DNA of 45,811 nucleotides from Campylobacter sp. (GCF_017646085.1 NZ_JAGCNF010000074.1:1-45811); one strand, 5' to 3'; positions 1 to 8,237 are shown, counted from the stretch's first letter. Notes: generated from the letters alone by a model not told the origin. Numbers and translations are program-made.

Positions 1-72
1 AGTCTAAAGAATTTCATCGCTAAAAATAGCCTAGATGAAAGTGAGTTTATAAATATGCTTCTAAAAAACTAA
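1..72 (+). CDS. 3' end of an unidentified CDS (partial)
   Basis: The frame is open from the first base of the window to a TAA at 70-72, giving a 23-residue C-terminus ending in FINMLLKN. The composition (acidic and hydrophobic residues, no stops) and a stem-loop just downstream at 83-119 suggest a real gene end. Too little is present to name a family. The rest lies outside the window. Confidence 0.5.
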   Translation, partial: SLKNFIAKNSLDESEFINMLLKN

Positions 73-82
73 AAGGCAAAAT

Positions 83-119
83 AGAGCAATTTTAGAGTTT
101 AATACTTTTTAATTGCTCT
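83..119. terminator. Stem-loop between convergent genes
   Basis: AGAGCAATT (83-91) and AATTGCTCT (111-119) form a perfect 9-bp stem around a 19-nt AT-rich loop. It lies between the plus-strand gene ending at 72 and the minus-strand RND gene ending at 164, so it could stop transcription from either side. On the plus strand it is followed by TTATAATTTAAAC, which is only weakly U-rich. Confidence 0.5.
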
Positions 120-163
120 TTATAATTTAAACGTTATTATAAAAATTTTCTAGCTTATAATAC

Positions 164-2578
164 CTAAATACGCACCTTATAAAATGATACAATCATCGCT
201 GGAAGTAGTATCAAAGCTCCAAGCAACATCATAAACATAACCAAATCTGTCAAAATTCCAAAATAAATAGTCGGCCAAAAATTACTAAGGCTCATCACGC
301 TAAAGCCTAAAAATATTGCAAAAGATGTGTAATACATAGCATAGCCAATACTTGCATGTGAACGCTCTACTGCGCTAAAAATATTATGTGTACGATTTTC
401 TTTTTTAAATCTATGAATATAATGGATTATATCATCAACCCCAATTCCAAGACTAATAGCAGCAATTGTAATACTCATAATATCAAGCGGGATTCCTACA
501 ATCCCCATTATGCCAAATACAGCACACAGAGGAACAAGATTTGCAATAATTCCAATTAGTGATAACTTAATACTTCTAAAAATTACTACAAAAACCAAAA
601 ATAGTGCCAAAACTACAAATATAAATGTATCAGCCTGTGAACTAAAGAGCGCTTGAAGCATATTATTATATAGTACCATTACGCCAGCTACTTGAATCTC
701 TACTGGTTCATCTTTTAATAGTTTTTGCAAATCGGCCTTGAGTGATTTGACAAACTCATCACGGCGTAAATTTGGATCACTATCGATAGTTCTAATACTA
801 AATCTTGCCTCATTATTTTCTATATTTATATATGGTGTTAAGATTAGCTGCTTATACTCATTAGGTAAATTTGTATAAATTAGCGAGAGTGCAAGCGGAT
901 CAAGCTCCTTACCATTATTTATACTTTTTCCTACTTCAAGTAAAGTAGCAAGCGAGCCAACATTTCCAACAAACTCACGCTCAGCAATAAATTTATTAAC
1001 TCTTTTAATAATATCAAGCTTATAAGCATTAAACCAATATTGCTCCTCTTGACTACCGCCAAATTCATCTTCAAATTCGCCTAATTCATCATCACTATTT
1101 TGCTCAATTGGTTTAAATTTAATAATCACATCCAAAGGAATCGTTCCGCCTAGCTCTTGATCGATCACCTTCATACCTTGGTAAATTTCAGTATTTGATT
1201 TAAAGTATCCTATAAAACTATTTTCAACCCTAAGCTGACTAATACCATAAATACCAATAACTACTATAAACAAACTAATTATATATATTATTTTTGGTTG
1301 ATTTATGGCAAATTTAGCACACCACTGTGTGAATTTAAAGTGATTTTCAAAGCTCATTTTTGGCTCTTTTTTCTTAAGCATCATAAGCAAACTGCCAAAA
1401 ATAAAAAATGCAACTAAAAGCGATATAGAGATACTCACACTCATCATCGCCCCAAGCATAATAATTGGTTTAATATCGCTTAGGCAAAGTGATAAAAATC
1501 CAATTACTGTAGTAAAAATTGCAAAAAAGCAAGGTGTGAATTTAGAACGCAAAGTAAGATAAACTAACTGCGCATTTGTATAAATTTTATGTTTTAAATA
1601 CAACTCACGATATGCTACGATTAAGTGAATCACCACTGAAATTGTAATGATTAGCTGAAGGGCTATATAATTAGAGCTAATTACGGTAATCTCATAACCT
1701 AAAAGCCCAAATAGTCCACTTGCTAAAATTACACTTAAAAAACAGACAATCACTGGTAAAACTACAAACCTAACTTGTCTAAAAAATAACCATAAACAAA
1801 ACCCAAGAAGCACTAAAACACTACTTCCATAAACTACTAAGTCATTTTTAACAAAGCTTATCATATCATCAGCGATCATACTAATGCCGCCTAAAAATAG
1901 CTGCTCATCCCCCTTATAGCGCTCTATAATCTCCCTAATTTTAGCAATATTTTCATGCTCAACAATCCTTTGAGCGTCTCTGTATTTTTTAAATTCAATT
2001 TCTAAATTTGCTAATTCTTGGCCCAACTCTTTTAGCTTTGCTCTTTGTTCTAAAAATCTAGCATAAGTCTCATCATCTTTTAAATTTACCACAATAGCTG
2101 TGGTTTTAAAATCACTACTAACTAATGAGTTTTTATATAATAAGCTATTCATTAGCTCATCTTTGGCCTTGGCCATATCGATACCAGTTTTGCTTAAATT
2201 TGGCACATCCTCTATTAGTTCACTAATGCTTAAATTGGGATTATTAGTTAAAAGTGGGGCTTTTAAGATTGAAAAAACTGAATCAACACTTTTTAAATTC
2301 TCAAGCTCTCTTGAGATTGCTGCGATTTTATCTAGGCTATTTTGGTTTAAAAGTCCTAAATTTGGCGTATAAGCAATAACTAAAAAATTCTTACTATCAT
2401 AGCGTTTAGCAATATCACGCCAAATAGCTAAATCCTTATCATTTTCAAGTAATAAAGTCTGAGTAGAAGCATCAATCTCAAGTTTATAAGAAAAGACTCC
2501 TATTCCAAGGCAAATAAGCAAACTAAACGCTAAAACAGCCTTAGGAAATGCGACAATTAGCTTAAATATTTTTTTCAT
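164..2578 (-). CDS. RND/MMPL-family inner-membrane lipid exporter-like protein
   Basis: An 804-residue RND-superfamily protein of the MMPL/Patched/HpnN type. A membrane helix near residues 12-30 is followed by a large periplasmic domain, a block of about five helices (about 247-400), a second periplasmic domain, and a final block of about five helices. The GIGVDD motif at 711-716, in the helix where this family places its proton-relay acidic residues, is intact. The start is secure: its ATG overlaps the stop of the mlaC-like gene by 4 nt (ATGA). It is the last gene of the mlaA-mlaC-RND operon. Family members move lipids or hopanoids across the periplasm. Substrate here is inferred from the two neighbours to be phospholipid. 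It resembles the MMPL protein beside the VacJ homologue in C. jejuni (Cj1373, from memory). Confidence 0.85.
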   Translation of the reverse strand: MKKIFKLIVAFPKAVLAFSLLICLGIGVFSYKLEIDASTQTLLLENDKDLAIWRDIAKRYDSKNFLVIAYTPNLGLLNQNSLDKIAAISRELENLKSVDSVFSILKAPLLTNNPNLSISELIEDVPNLSKTGIDMAKAKDELMNSLLYKNSLVSSDFKTTAIVVNLKDDETYARFLEQRAKLKELGQELANLEIEFKKYRDAQRIVEHENIAKIREIIERYKGDEQLFLGGISMIADDMISFVKNDLVVYGSSVLVLLGFCLWLFFRQVRFVVLPVIVCFLSVILASGLFGLLGYEITVISSNYIALQLIITISVVIHLIVAYRELYLKHKIYTNAQLVYLTLRSKFTPCFFAIFTTVIGFLSLCLSDIKPIIMLGAMMSVSISISLLVAFFIFGSLLMMLKKKEPKMSFENHFKFTQWCAKFAINQPKIIYIISLFIVVIGIYGISQLRVENSFIGYFKSNTEIYQGMKVIDQELGGTIPLDVIIKFKPIEQNSDDELGEFEDEFGGSQEEQYWFNAYKLDIIKRVNKFIAEREFVGNVGSLATLLEVGKSINNGKELDPLALSLIYTNLPNEYKQLILTPYINIENNEARFSIRTIDSDPNLRRDEFVKSLKADLQKLLKDEPVEIQVAGVMVLYNNMLQALFSSQADTFIFVVLALFLVFVVIFRSIKLSLIGIIANLVPLCAVFGIMGIVGIPLDIMSITIAAISLGIGVDDIIHYIHRFKKENRTHNIFSAVERSHASIGYAMYYTSFAIFLGFSVMSLSNFWPTIYFGILTDLVMFMMLLGALILLPAMIVSFYKVRI

Positions 2579-3168
2579 TTAACAGTGGCATTATGATCAG
2601 CTGTTGCATTTTGAAGACGCTTTATAATCTCATCAAAGCCTGCATTTTTACTTAAATCATTAAACTGACTTCTATAGCTTTGAACTAAACTCACGCCTAA
2701 AATATCAATATCATAGATTAGATAATCACTCTTATTTGCTGGATGAAATTTAAAAATTAATGGATAATTTTCGCTTTTATTTTTTATTACAGCATAGACA
2801 TTGTATCGATTTTTGTTTCCCATTTCGCCTTTTACAAACTCAATCTCTTGATCGCTATAATATCCAAGCTTTTGCGTAAAAGATGCCTTTAAATTTGCTA
2901 TAAATTGTTTTTTAAACTCATCTTGCTGCATAGGATTTAGCCCATTATATTGCTTAGAAAGGGAGAGTCTAGCCATCAGTGAGTAGTCAAAATATCCATC
3001 AAAAAGCTTAAAAAGCTCTAAAGGCTTTTGCTCTTTTGCTATAGATTTATCATTCATTATCTCTATTGCTTTTTTAAAATCACTCTTTAGCGTATCATCA
3101 ATTTTTTTAAACTCAATTCCAAAAGCTACACCACAAATTAAAAATAATAAAAATAAAACTTTTTTCAC
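2575..3168 (-). CDS. mlaC: MlaC/Ttg2D-family periplasmic phospholipid-binding protein
   Basis: A 197-residue protein with an N-terminal signal peptide (basic MKK, then a hydrophobic run to about residue 17) and the all-over pattern of the Tol_Tol_Ttg2/MlaC family, including FDGYFDYSLMARLSL and the C-terminal YDIDILGVSLVQSYRSQF. MlaC proteins ferry phospholipid between the outer-membrane MlaA complex and an inner-membrane partner. The start codon is GTG, with a strong AGGAGGG ribosome binding site 4 nt upstream; an ATG two bases earlier is out of frame. It lies 22 nt after mlaA and overlaps the RND gene by 4 nt, so the three are probably made together. No MlaF, MlaE, MlaD or MlaB gene is adjacent, so the RND protein is the likely partner (inference). 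Confidence 0.88.
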   Translation of the reverse strand: MKKVLFLLFLICGVAFGIEFKKIDDTLKSDFKKAIEIMNDKSIAKEQKPLELFKLFDGYFDYSLMARLSLSKQYNGLNPMQQDEFKKQFIANLKASFTQKLGYYSDQEIEFVKGEMGNKNRYNVYAVIKNKSENYPLIFKFHPANKSDYLIYDIDILGVSLVQSYRSQFNDLSKNAGFDEIIKRLQNATADHNATVK

Positions 3169-3190
3169 ATTACCCTCCTATTTTTTAATT

Positions 3191-3910
3191 CTACTCTTGA
3201 ATCAATGCATTTCTGCGTTGTTCATAGCCATCTTTTATAAATGTATATAAATCAATTGCACCACTAGTAAGCTTATTATATAGTTCTGGATCTTTAGAAC
3301 CATCGTTAATTAATTGCCATGATTTAACAGCTAAATTTAGATGAAAATATTTATGACCATCATCGCTAAAGGCTTCATTTGTATATGTTAATGGGTTAAT
3401 AAAAAAATCACCGCCCATACCGACTAAATCACGCAAATTTGTCTGTCCTAAAACTGGTAATACTATAGGAAAACCGCTACCAATTCCCCAATATCCAAGT
3501 GTTTGACCAAAATCCTCATCATGTCTTTTAAGCCCATAAACATTAGTTGCTACATCGCTTATACCACCAAAACCAATTATAGTATTAGCAATAAATCTTA
3601 GCGTCTCCTCTCCAGCTGCTACAAATTTAAACTGCAAAAGATTATTAACTAATCTAATTGGAAACATTAAATTATCAAAAAAATTACTTATAGCATCTTG
3701 AGCAGGATCTGGCATAATATAATCATAACCTTTAAATGTCGGTACAAACAGATTTTGATATAGAGTATGGTTGAATTTAGTCATAACTCTATTATATCCG
3801 CTAAGTGGGTCAAAGCTGCTACTTTGAGAATATTCATCTTCAAAAGAGTCTATATCATTTGCTAAACAACTCATAAAAAATATTAAAATTACAATAAAAA
3901 TTCTACCCAT
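3191..3910 (-). CDS. mlaA: MlaA/VacJ outer-membrane phospholipid lipoprotein
   Basis: A 239-residue VacJ/MlaA-family protein. The N-terminus has a hydrophobic signal followed by FMSC, a plausible lipobox with Cys15 as the lipidated residue. Family hallmarks are visible: the DPLSGYNRVMTKFNHTLY start of the mature domain, the DPAQDAISNFFDNL region, and GQTLGYWGIGSGFPIVLPVLG followed by DLVGM. MlaA sits as a ring in the inner leaflet of the outer membrane and removes mislocalised phospholipid. First gene of the operon, with GGAG 6 nt before the ATG and a TATAAT box 26 nt upstream. Divergent from modE. Confidence 0.93.
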   Translation of the reverse strand: MGRIFIVILIFFMSCLANDIDSFEDEYSQSSSFDPLSGYNRVMTKFNHTLYQNLFVPTFKGYDYIMPDPAQDAISNFFDNLMFPIRLVNNLLQFKFVAAGEETLRFIANTIIGFGGISDVATNVYGLKRHDEDFGQTLGYWGIGSGFPIVLPVLGQTNLRDLVGMGGDFFINPLTYTNEAFSDDGHKYFHLNLAVKSWQLINDGSKDPELYNKLTSGAIDLYTFIKDGYEQRRNALIQE

Positions 3911-3935
3911 TTTTTCTCCAAAAATAAAATCTAAA

Positions 3936-3941
3936 ATTATA
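3936..3941 (-). promoter_or_regulatory. Putative -10 box of the mla operon, inside a dyad
   Basis: TATAAT on the minus strand, 26 nt before the mlaA ATG. It lies in the left arm of a 10-bp inverted repeat (AAATTATATA at 3934-3943, TATATAATTT at 3971-3980). The right arm carries a plus-strand TATAAT (3973-3978) that could serve modE, so the divergent promoters are built from one symmetric element. The sequence is very AT-rich, so chance symmetry is possible. Confidence 0.45.
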
Positions 3942-4090
3942 TAAAAGTAAAACTTAAAATTAGTTTTAATTATATAATTTAGTATATTACTAGATTTTTC
4001 AATAATTTATCTAAATTCTACTATAATTTTAAGAAATTTATATTATAATAAACTTAGTAATAATTATATTTAAAAAGGAAAATGGTTTTT

Positions 4091-4876
4091 ATGAAGGCTC
4101 AAATTAATCTTGAGCTATTTTTAGATGATGAAATAGCTTTATTGCCCAAACATATTAAATTATTAAAAGCTCTTGATGAAACTAAAAGCATAACTAGAGC
4201 AGCAAATGCAGTTGATATCTCATATAAAAATGCTTGGGATTGTCTTGATCTTATAAACTCACGCGCTAAAGAGCCACTTATCTTAAGAGTCGATGGCAAG
4301 CGTAAAAATAGCGGAAGCGAGCTTAGCTCATATGCTAAAGAGATTATTAGTAGATATGAAGTAATTTTAAAAGCTCAAAATGAGTTTTTAAAAGAGATAT
4401 GTGCGCACAGTCAAATCGATGTAAATAATCTAAAAAGGATAAATATGAAACTCAGCGCTAGAAACCAACTTCAAGCTACAATAACAGATATTAATCTAGG
4501 TGCAGTAAATGCCAAAATAACTGCTATGCTAAATGATGGAACCAAGCTAAAAGCTATAATTGCATTAGAGAGCCAAAAAGAGTTAAATTTAGAAGTTGGC
4601 AAGGAAGTTTTATTTATATTTAAAGCCTCAAGTGTAATTCTAGCTAAAGCAGATGAAAACGAGCTAAAAATATCTGCATCAAATAGACTCAAAGGCAAAA
4701 TAACTCAAGCTACTTTAGGGGCAGTAAATGCGCAAGTTGCCGTAAATATAGGCAGTAATCAAATAATATATGTCGCTCTAACAAACGAATCAGCTCAAGA
4801 TATGAAAATAAATGTCGGCGATGATGTAGAGCTATTTATCAAAGCTAGCCAGATCATAATCGGCGCCCAAATTTAA
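4091..4876 (+). CDS. modE: ModE-family molybdate-responsive transcription regulator
   Basis: A full-length ModE. An N-terminal LysR-like winged helix-turn-helix (core IKLLKALDETKSITRAANAV) binds DNA and two C-terminal Mop/TOBE domains bind molybdate. The two Mop repeats are easy to see, as MKLSARNQLQATITDINLGAVNA and ISASNRLKGKITQATLGAVNA. In the family, molybdate-loaded ModE dimers repress the molybdate transporter. An ATG at 4082 is also possible, but it is only 1-2 nt from the AAGGA at 4075-4079, so 4091 (11-nt spacing, product beginning MKAQINLELF) is preferred. It precedes modACB on the same strand across a 301-nt gap that contains a perfect 18-bp inverted repeat at the modA promoter. 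Confidence 0.93.
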   Translation: MKAQINLELFLDDEIALLPKHIKLLKALDETKSITRAANAVDISYKNAWDCLDLINSRAKEPLILRVDGKRKNSGSELSSYAKEIISRYEVILKAQNEFLKEICAHSQIDVNNLKRINMKLSARNQLQATITDINLGAVNAKITAMLNDGTKLKAIIALESQKELNLEVGKEVLFIFKASSVILAKADENELKISASNRLKGKITQATLGAVNAQVAVNIGSNQIIYVALTNESAQDMKINVGDDVELFIKASQIIIGAQI

Positions 4877-4940
4877 TTTACTACTTATAATTTTAACAAT
4901 CAAACTTATTATTTTTTAATAGCTACAAGCTAATTCATCG

Positions 4941-4990
4941 CAATGGCGATTTTTTCGTCATTGCAAGCTGATTAGTTGGCTTACAATGAC
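4941..4990 (+). repeat. Two mutually exclusive stem-loops after modE (REP-like palindrome)
   Basis: Stem 1 pairs CAATGGCGA (4941-4949) with TCGTCATTG (4955-4963) around five Ts, with one G-U pair. Stem 2 pairs GTCATTGCAAGC (4957-4968) with GCTTACAATGAC (4979-4990), 11 of 12 positions, around a 10-nt loop. Both use 4957-4963, so they cannot form together. The GTCATTG...CAATGAC core resembles short palindromic repeats dispersed in many genomes. It begins 64 nt after the modE stop and could also end its transcript. Confidence 0.55.
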
Positions 4991-5078
4991 AGCTATATTT
5001 GATAATAAATCTAGCATATAACAACAAATTTAAAATAGATTTTGGTTTTAAGAAATTTGACTAATTTAACAACTTTTT

Positions 5079-5134
5079 TAAAAATATAAATATATAATTT
5101 ATATAAATAAAATTACTATATATTTATATTTTTA
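5079..5134. promoter_or_regulatory. Perfect 18-bp inverted repeat, candidate ModE operator
   Basis: TAAAAATATAAATATATA (5079-5096) is exactly repeated in inverted orientation as TATATATTTATATTTTTA (5117-5134), with a 20-nt spacer. It ends 3 nt before a TATAAT (5138-5143), so it covers the -35 region of the presumed modA promoter. The inner arms (ATATATA/TATATAT) recall the TATATA half-sites of the E. coli ModE box. Symmetry and position are seen; ModE binding is inferred. Confidence 0.55.
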
Positions 5135-5137
5135 CCA

Positions 5138-5143
5138 TATAAT
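5138..5143 (+). promoter_or_regulatory. Putative -10 box of modACB
   Basis: TATAAT, 34 nt before the modA ATG and directly after the 18-bp inverted repeat. A second TATAAT at 5151-5156 is too close to the start to be the main one. Confidence 0.55.
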
Positions 5144-5177
5144 TTCAAAATATAATTTTAAAATATGAAAGATAAAA

Positions 5178-5909
5178 ATGAAAATACTCTTGTTACTTTT
5201 AACTTTTATAGTTAGCTCATTTTCTGCTAGTTTAAATATTGCAGCTGCAGCAAATACTGCTTATGTTTTAGAAGAGATCAAGCGTGAATTTATAAAACTC
5301 TACCCAGATGCTAAAATCAATATATCTCTTGGTTCAAGCGGTAAGCTGGTTGCACAGATTAAAAACGGTGCCCCATTTGATCTATTTTTTAGTGCAAATA
5401 TGGACTTTGCACAAACACTTTATAATGATAAATTTGCCATTAATGCGCCTCAAATTTATGCTAGTGGCAAGGTGGCAATTTTAAGCATTAGAGGCCATAA
5501 GCCAAATCTTAACTCCCTAAAAGATGATAAAATCAAAACCATAATAATCGCCAATCCAAAAACTGCCCCGTATGGTGCTGCTACTCTTGAGATACTACAA
5601 AAAGTTGGAATTTACGAAGACATCAAGCATAAAATTATAAAGACCAATAGTATAGGTGATGCGCTAAATCAAACTATAAAAGCTGGCGATATTGGATTTG
5701 TTGCAGCTAGTTCTTTGATGGCTAAACAGATGCAAATATATAATAATTACTTAATACTTGATAATTCACTTCATACTAGTATTGACCAAGGAATGGTGAT
5801 TTTAACTCATGGCAAGGACAATCAACTAGCCAAGGCTTTTTACGACTTTATCTTAAGCAAAACCGCTCAAGATATTTTTGCAAAATTTGGTTATACACCT
5901 GTAATTTAG
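5178..5909 (+). CDS. modA: Molybdate ABC transporter periplasmic binding protein ModA
   Basis: A 243-residue binding protein with a signal peptide (MKILLLLLTF..., cleavage near SFSA, about residue 17). The mature part starts with the ModA pattern LNIAAAANTAYVLEEI. Other hallmarks are INISLGSSGKLVAQIKNGAPFDLFFSAN, which supplies the Ser and amide contacts to the oxyanion, and IANPKTAPYGAATLEIL. It captures molybdate (or tungstate) in the periplasm and delivers it to ModB/ModC. First gene of modA-modC-modB, 7 nt before modC. Expected to be repressed by ModE when molybdate is sufficient. Sequence alone does not separate molybdate from tungstate preference. Confidence 0.94.
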   Translation: MKILLLLLTFIVSSFSASLNIAAAANTAYVLEEIKREFIKLYPDAKINISLGSSGKLVAQIKNGAPFDLFFSANMDFAQTLYNDKFAINAPQIYASGKVAILSIRGHKPNLNSLKDDKIKTIIIANPKTAPYGAATLEILQKVGIYEDIKHKIIKTNSIGDALNQTIKAGDIGFVAASSLMAKQMQIYNNYLILDNSLHTSIDQGMVILTHGKDNQLAKAFYDFILSKTAQDIFAKFGYTPVI

Positions 5910-5916
5910 GGATAAA

Positions 5917-6825
5917 ATGATAAAATTTAACTGCCAAAAATCTTTTAAAAACTTCTATTTAGATGCTCAATTTGAAGTTCAAAATGGTGAGTTTATTGCA
6001 CTATATGGTAAAAGCGGTAGTGGAAAAAGCACTATTTTGCGGTTATTAGCTGGGTTTGAGCGTCCTGATAAAGGAGAGATTTTAAACAAAGAAGAAATTT
6101 ATTATGATAAATCCACATTTTTACCTCCACAAAAACGAAATATCGGCTATCTATTTCAAGATTACGCCCTATTTCCCAATATGAGTGTAATTCAAAATCT
6201 ACTTTTTGCTAAAAATGATCCTAAATTTGCTAAAGAATTGCTAGAGCTTTTTGAATTATCGCAATTTTGCAATACCAACCCTAGCCTGCTCTCAGGAGGT
6301 CAAAAGCAACGCACAGCATTAGCTAGATGCCTAATGCGTCGCCCTAATCTTTTGCTTTTAGATGAGCCACTCTCAGCACTTGATAGCAATCTAAGAGCAA
6401 AATTACAAGAATATTTAAGCCAAATTCATAAAAAATATTCTATAAGTATCATTTTAGTTAGCCATGATAAGCACGAAATTTACAGACTTGCAAGTCGTAT
6501 CTACTGTATTGAAAATGGCAAAATTACTAAAACTGGTACACCAAAAGAGATATTTTTAAGTCCTAATTTAGGACAAAATATCAACTTAATGGCTACAGTT
6601 TTAGAGATCAACAATGGCATTATCACCTGCGAGCATGCAAATCAAATTTATCAGATTTCTATGTCTAATTTAATACCAAATACTACGCCAAATTTAAAAA
6701 CAACCACCATAAATTCCCAGCTAAATTCTAGCAACACAATCACAAATCTAACACCAAATACTCTAAAAATTGGCGATATTATAACTCTAAGTATTGATAT
6801 GTCAAATTTAAAGGTTATACAATGA
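5917..6825 (+). CDS. modC: Molybdate ABC transporter ATPase ModC
   Basis: A 302-residue ATPase with Walker A GKSGSGKST, a Q-loop in YLFQDYALFPNMSV, the signature LSGGQKQRTALARC, Walker B LLLLDEPLSALD and the switch histidine in LVSHDKHEI. It powers molybdate import with ModA and ModB. The C-terminal part should be a Mop/TOBE regulatory domain, but only fragments (MATVLEINNGIITCEH and LKIGDIITLSIDMS) are recognisable, separated by an Asn/Thr-rich stretch at about residues 250-283. Its sensing function may be reduced. The gene precedes modB, the reverse of the E. coli order, and overlaps it by 4 nt (ATGA). Confidence 0.93.
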   Translation: MIKFNCQKSFKNFYLDAQFEVQNGEFIALYGKSGSGKSTILRLLAGFERPDKGEILNKEEIYYDKSTFLPPQKRNIGYLFQDYALFPNMSVIQNLLFAKNDPKFAKELLELFELSQFCNTNPSLLSGGQKQRTALARCLMRRPNLLLLDEPLSALDSNLRAKLQEYLSQIHKKYSISIILVSHDKHEIYRLASRIYCIENGKITKTGTPKEIFLSPNLGQNINLMATVLEINNGIITCEHANQIYQISMSNLIPNTTPNLKTTTINSQLNSSNTITNLTPNTLKIGDIITLSIDMSNLKVIQ

Positions 6826-7487
6826 TTGATTGGACGCCATTTTTATTATCATTTAAACTTGCTTTTATATCTACTATTATACTATTTATTGTATGTTTGC
6901 CACTTGCGTACATTATAGCACGATGCGAATTTAAGCTAAAGCCTGTTATTGAGAGTTTGATCTCTTTGCCGCTAGTGCTTCCGCCATCGGTGCTAGGCTT
7001 TTATATTTTAATACTTTTATCGCCATATTCATTTTTGGGTGAATTCATACAAAAGCATTTTGATATGCGGCTAGTTTTTAACTTCACCGGTCTTGTAATT
7101 GCTAGCTGTATTTACTCGCTTCCTTTTATGTTTTCACCAATTTTATCAGGCTTTAAAACGCTTCCAAATTCATTAATTGAGGCTAGTTATAGTCTTGGTA
7201 AAGGGCGCATTACTACGCTTTTTCGTGTTGCAATACCAAATATAAAACCATCGTTACTAAGTGCGATTATCATTAGTTTTGCTCATACCCTGGGTGAATT
7301 TGGCGTTATTTTAATGATTGGTGGAAGTATTGAAGGAGAGACTAAAGTCGCAAGTATTGCAATCTACGATGCTGTAGAGATTTTAGATTATGAGTTAGCG
7401 CATATCTATTCAGCTGCAATGCTTGCTATTAGCTTTTTGGTGTTATTTTTAGTCTATTTTATCAACCAAAAAATGGCAAAAAAATAG
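6822..7487 (+). CDS. modB: Molybdate ABC transporter permease ModB
   Basis: A 221-residue permease with about five membrane helices and the cytoplasmic EAA loop SLIEASYSLGKGRITTLFRVAIPNIKPS, which couples to ModC. The helix AHTLGEFGVILMIGGSIEGET is diagnostic of ModB. It forms the inner-membrane channel for molybdate. Its ATG overlaps the modC stop by 4 nt. A promoter-like TATAAT begins one base after its stop codon and probably serves the following lipoprotein gene. Confidence 0.94.
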   Translation: MIDWTPFLLSFKLAFISTIILFIVCLPLAYIIARCEFKLKPVIESLISLPLVLPPSVLGFYILILLSPYSFLGEFIQKHFDMRLVFNFTGLVIASCIYSLPFMFSPILSGFKTLPNSLIEASYSLGKGRITTLFRVAIPNIKPSLLSAIIISFAHTLGEFGVILMIGGSIEGETKVASIAIYDAVEILDYELAHIYSAAMLAISFLVLFLVYFINQKMAKK

Positions 7488-7493
7488 TATAAT
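7488..7493 (+). promoter_or_regulatory. Putative -10 box of the lipoprotein gene
   Basis: TATAAT immediately after the modB stop and 28 nt before the next ATG, which has its own GGAG site. This suggests the lipoprotein is transcribed separately from, as well as possibly with, the mod operon. Confidence 0.5.
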
Positions 7494-7521
7494 TTAAAAT
7501 TTAAAAAATTGGAGAATAAAT

Positions 7522-8076
7522 ATGAAAAATATACTTTTTTATCTATTTATTATTTTAGCGTTTATTGGATGCGGCAAATCCATCCAACATAGTTATATAG
7601 CTACTTCAAATCCAATTTTTATCACTGAAAAAATTAAAGGTTTAAGCTTTAATCTATCATCACAAGGATTTTCACCAAATTTTGAACAGAATTTAACTAA
7701 AGCTTTAGAAGAAAATGGCTACAAAAAAGCTATACAAAATCCTGATATTATTATTAAAACTAACTTAAATTATCTGCGTAAAAATAGTGATATTCGCCCT
7801 AATAACTTTATGGAATTTGGTATTGGCTTTGGCGGATTTAGGGGAATTGGTTTTGGAAGTAGATTTGGGGGTGGATTTGATTCTAGATATGAAAATGAAC
7901 ATTTTTATGATGCTCAAGCAGAGCTATTTATCGCTATTAGCAAAGGCAAAGAGTATCAAACAAATCTAAATTTACAAAGTCAAAAATCTAGCTACGACTA
8001 TGGTAAAGCTCAAACTCAATCAAATTTTGAAGCTGAAATTATAAATAAAATTATAGATATTTTAAATGGGTTTTAA
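7522..8076 (+). CDS. Putative DUF4136-like lipoprotein
   Basis: A 184-residue protein with a lipoprotein signal: MKN, a hydrophobic stretch and the lipobox FIGC (Cys17). The mature part has the features of small DUF4136-type envelope lipoproteins: an N-terminal beta strand region, an ALEENGYKKAIQNPDIIIKTNLNY segment (compare 'LxxxGF...PDlxV'), and a C-terminal helix. A Gly/Phe/Arg-rich stretch at about residues 97-122 (repeated GFGG, GFGS and GGGF) resembles the glycine-rich linker common in this group. Function is unknown. It probably sits in the outer membrane. The name is by pattern only. Confidence 0.6.
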   Translation: MKNILFYLFIILAFIGCGKSIQHSYIATSNPIFITEKIKGLSFNLSSQGFSPNFEQNLTKALEENGYKKAIQNPDIIIKTNLNYLRKNSDIRPNNFMEFGIGFGGFRGIGFGSRFGGGFDSRYENEHFYDAQAELFIAISKGKEYQTNLNLQSQKSSYDYGKAQTQSNFEAEIINKIIDILNGF

Positions 8077-8237
8077 GTTTTTAGTTATGCAATACTTTAA
8101 AATCAAAGCTTTGCTATGTTAGTTAAAACTAGCTACTTATTTTACCTTTTAAATTACAAAGAATAAAAAATAGACTAAAAAGCGTTTATGATCTCTTGTA
8201 TTAAATTTATTTCTATACTAAATTTTAGCTATTTAGC

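Larger units (their letters stand above)
4877..5177. other. modE-modA intergenic region
   Basis: These 301 nt contain no credible gene; the longest ATG frame is 11 codons. They hold two overlapping stem-loops (4941-4990), an AT-rich stretch, a perfect 18-bp inverted repeat (5079-5134) and a TATAAT box (5138-5143) ahead of modA. The region therefore looks like modE termination followed by the modA control region. Confidence 0.7.
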
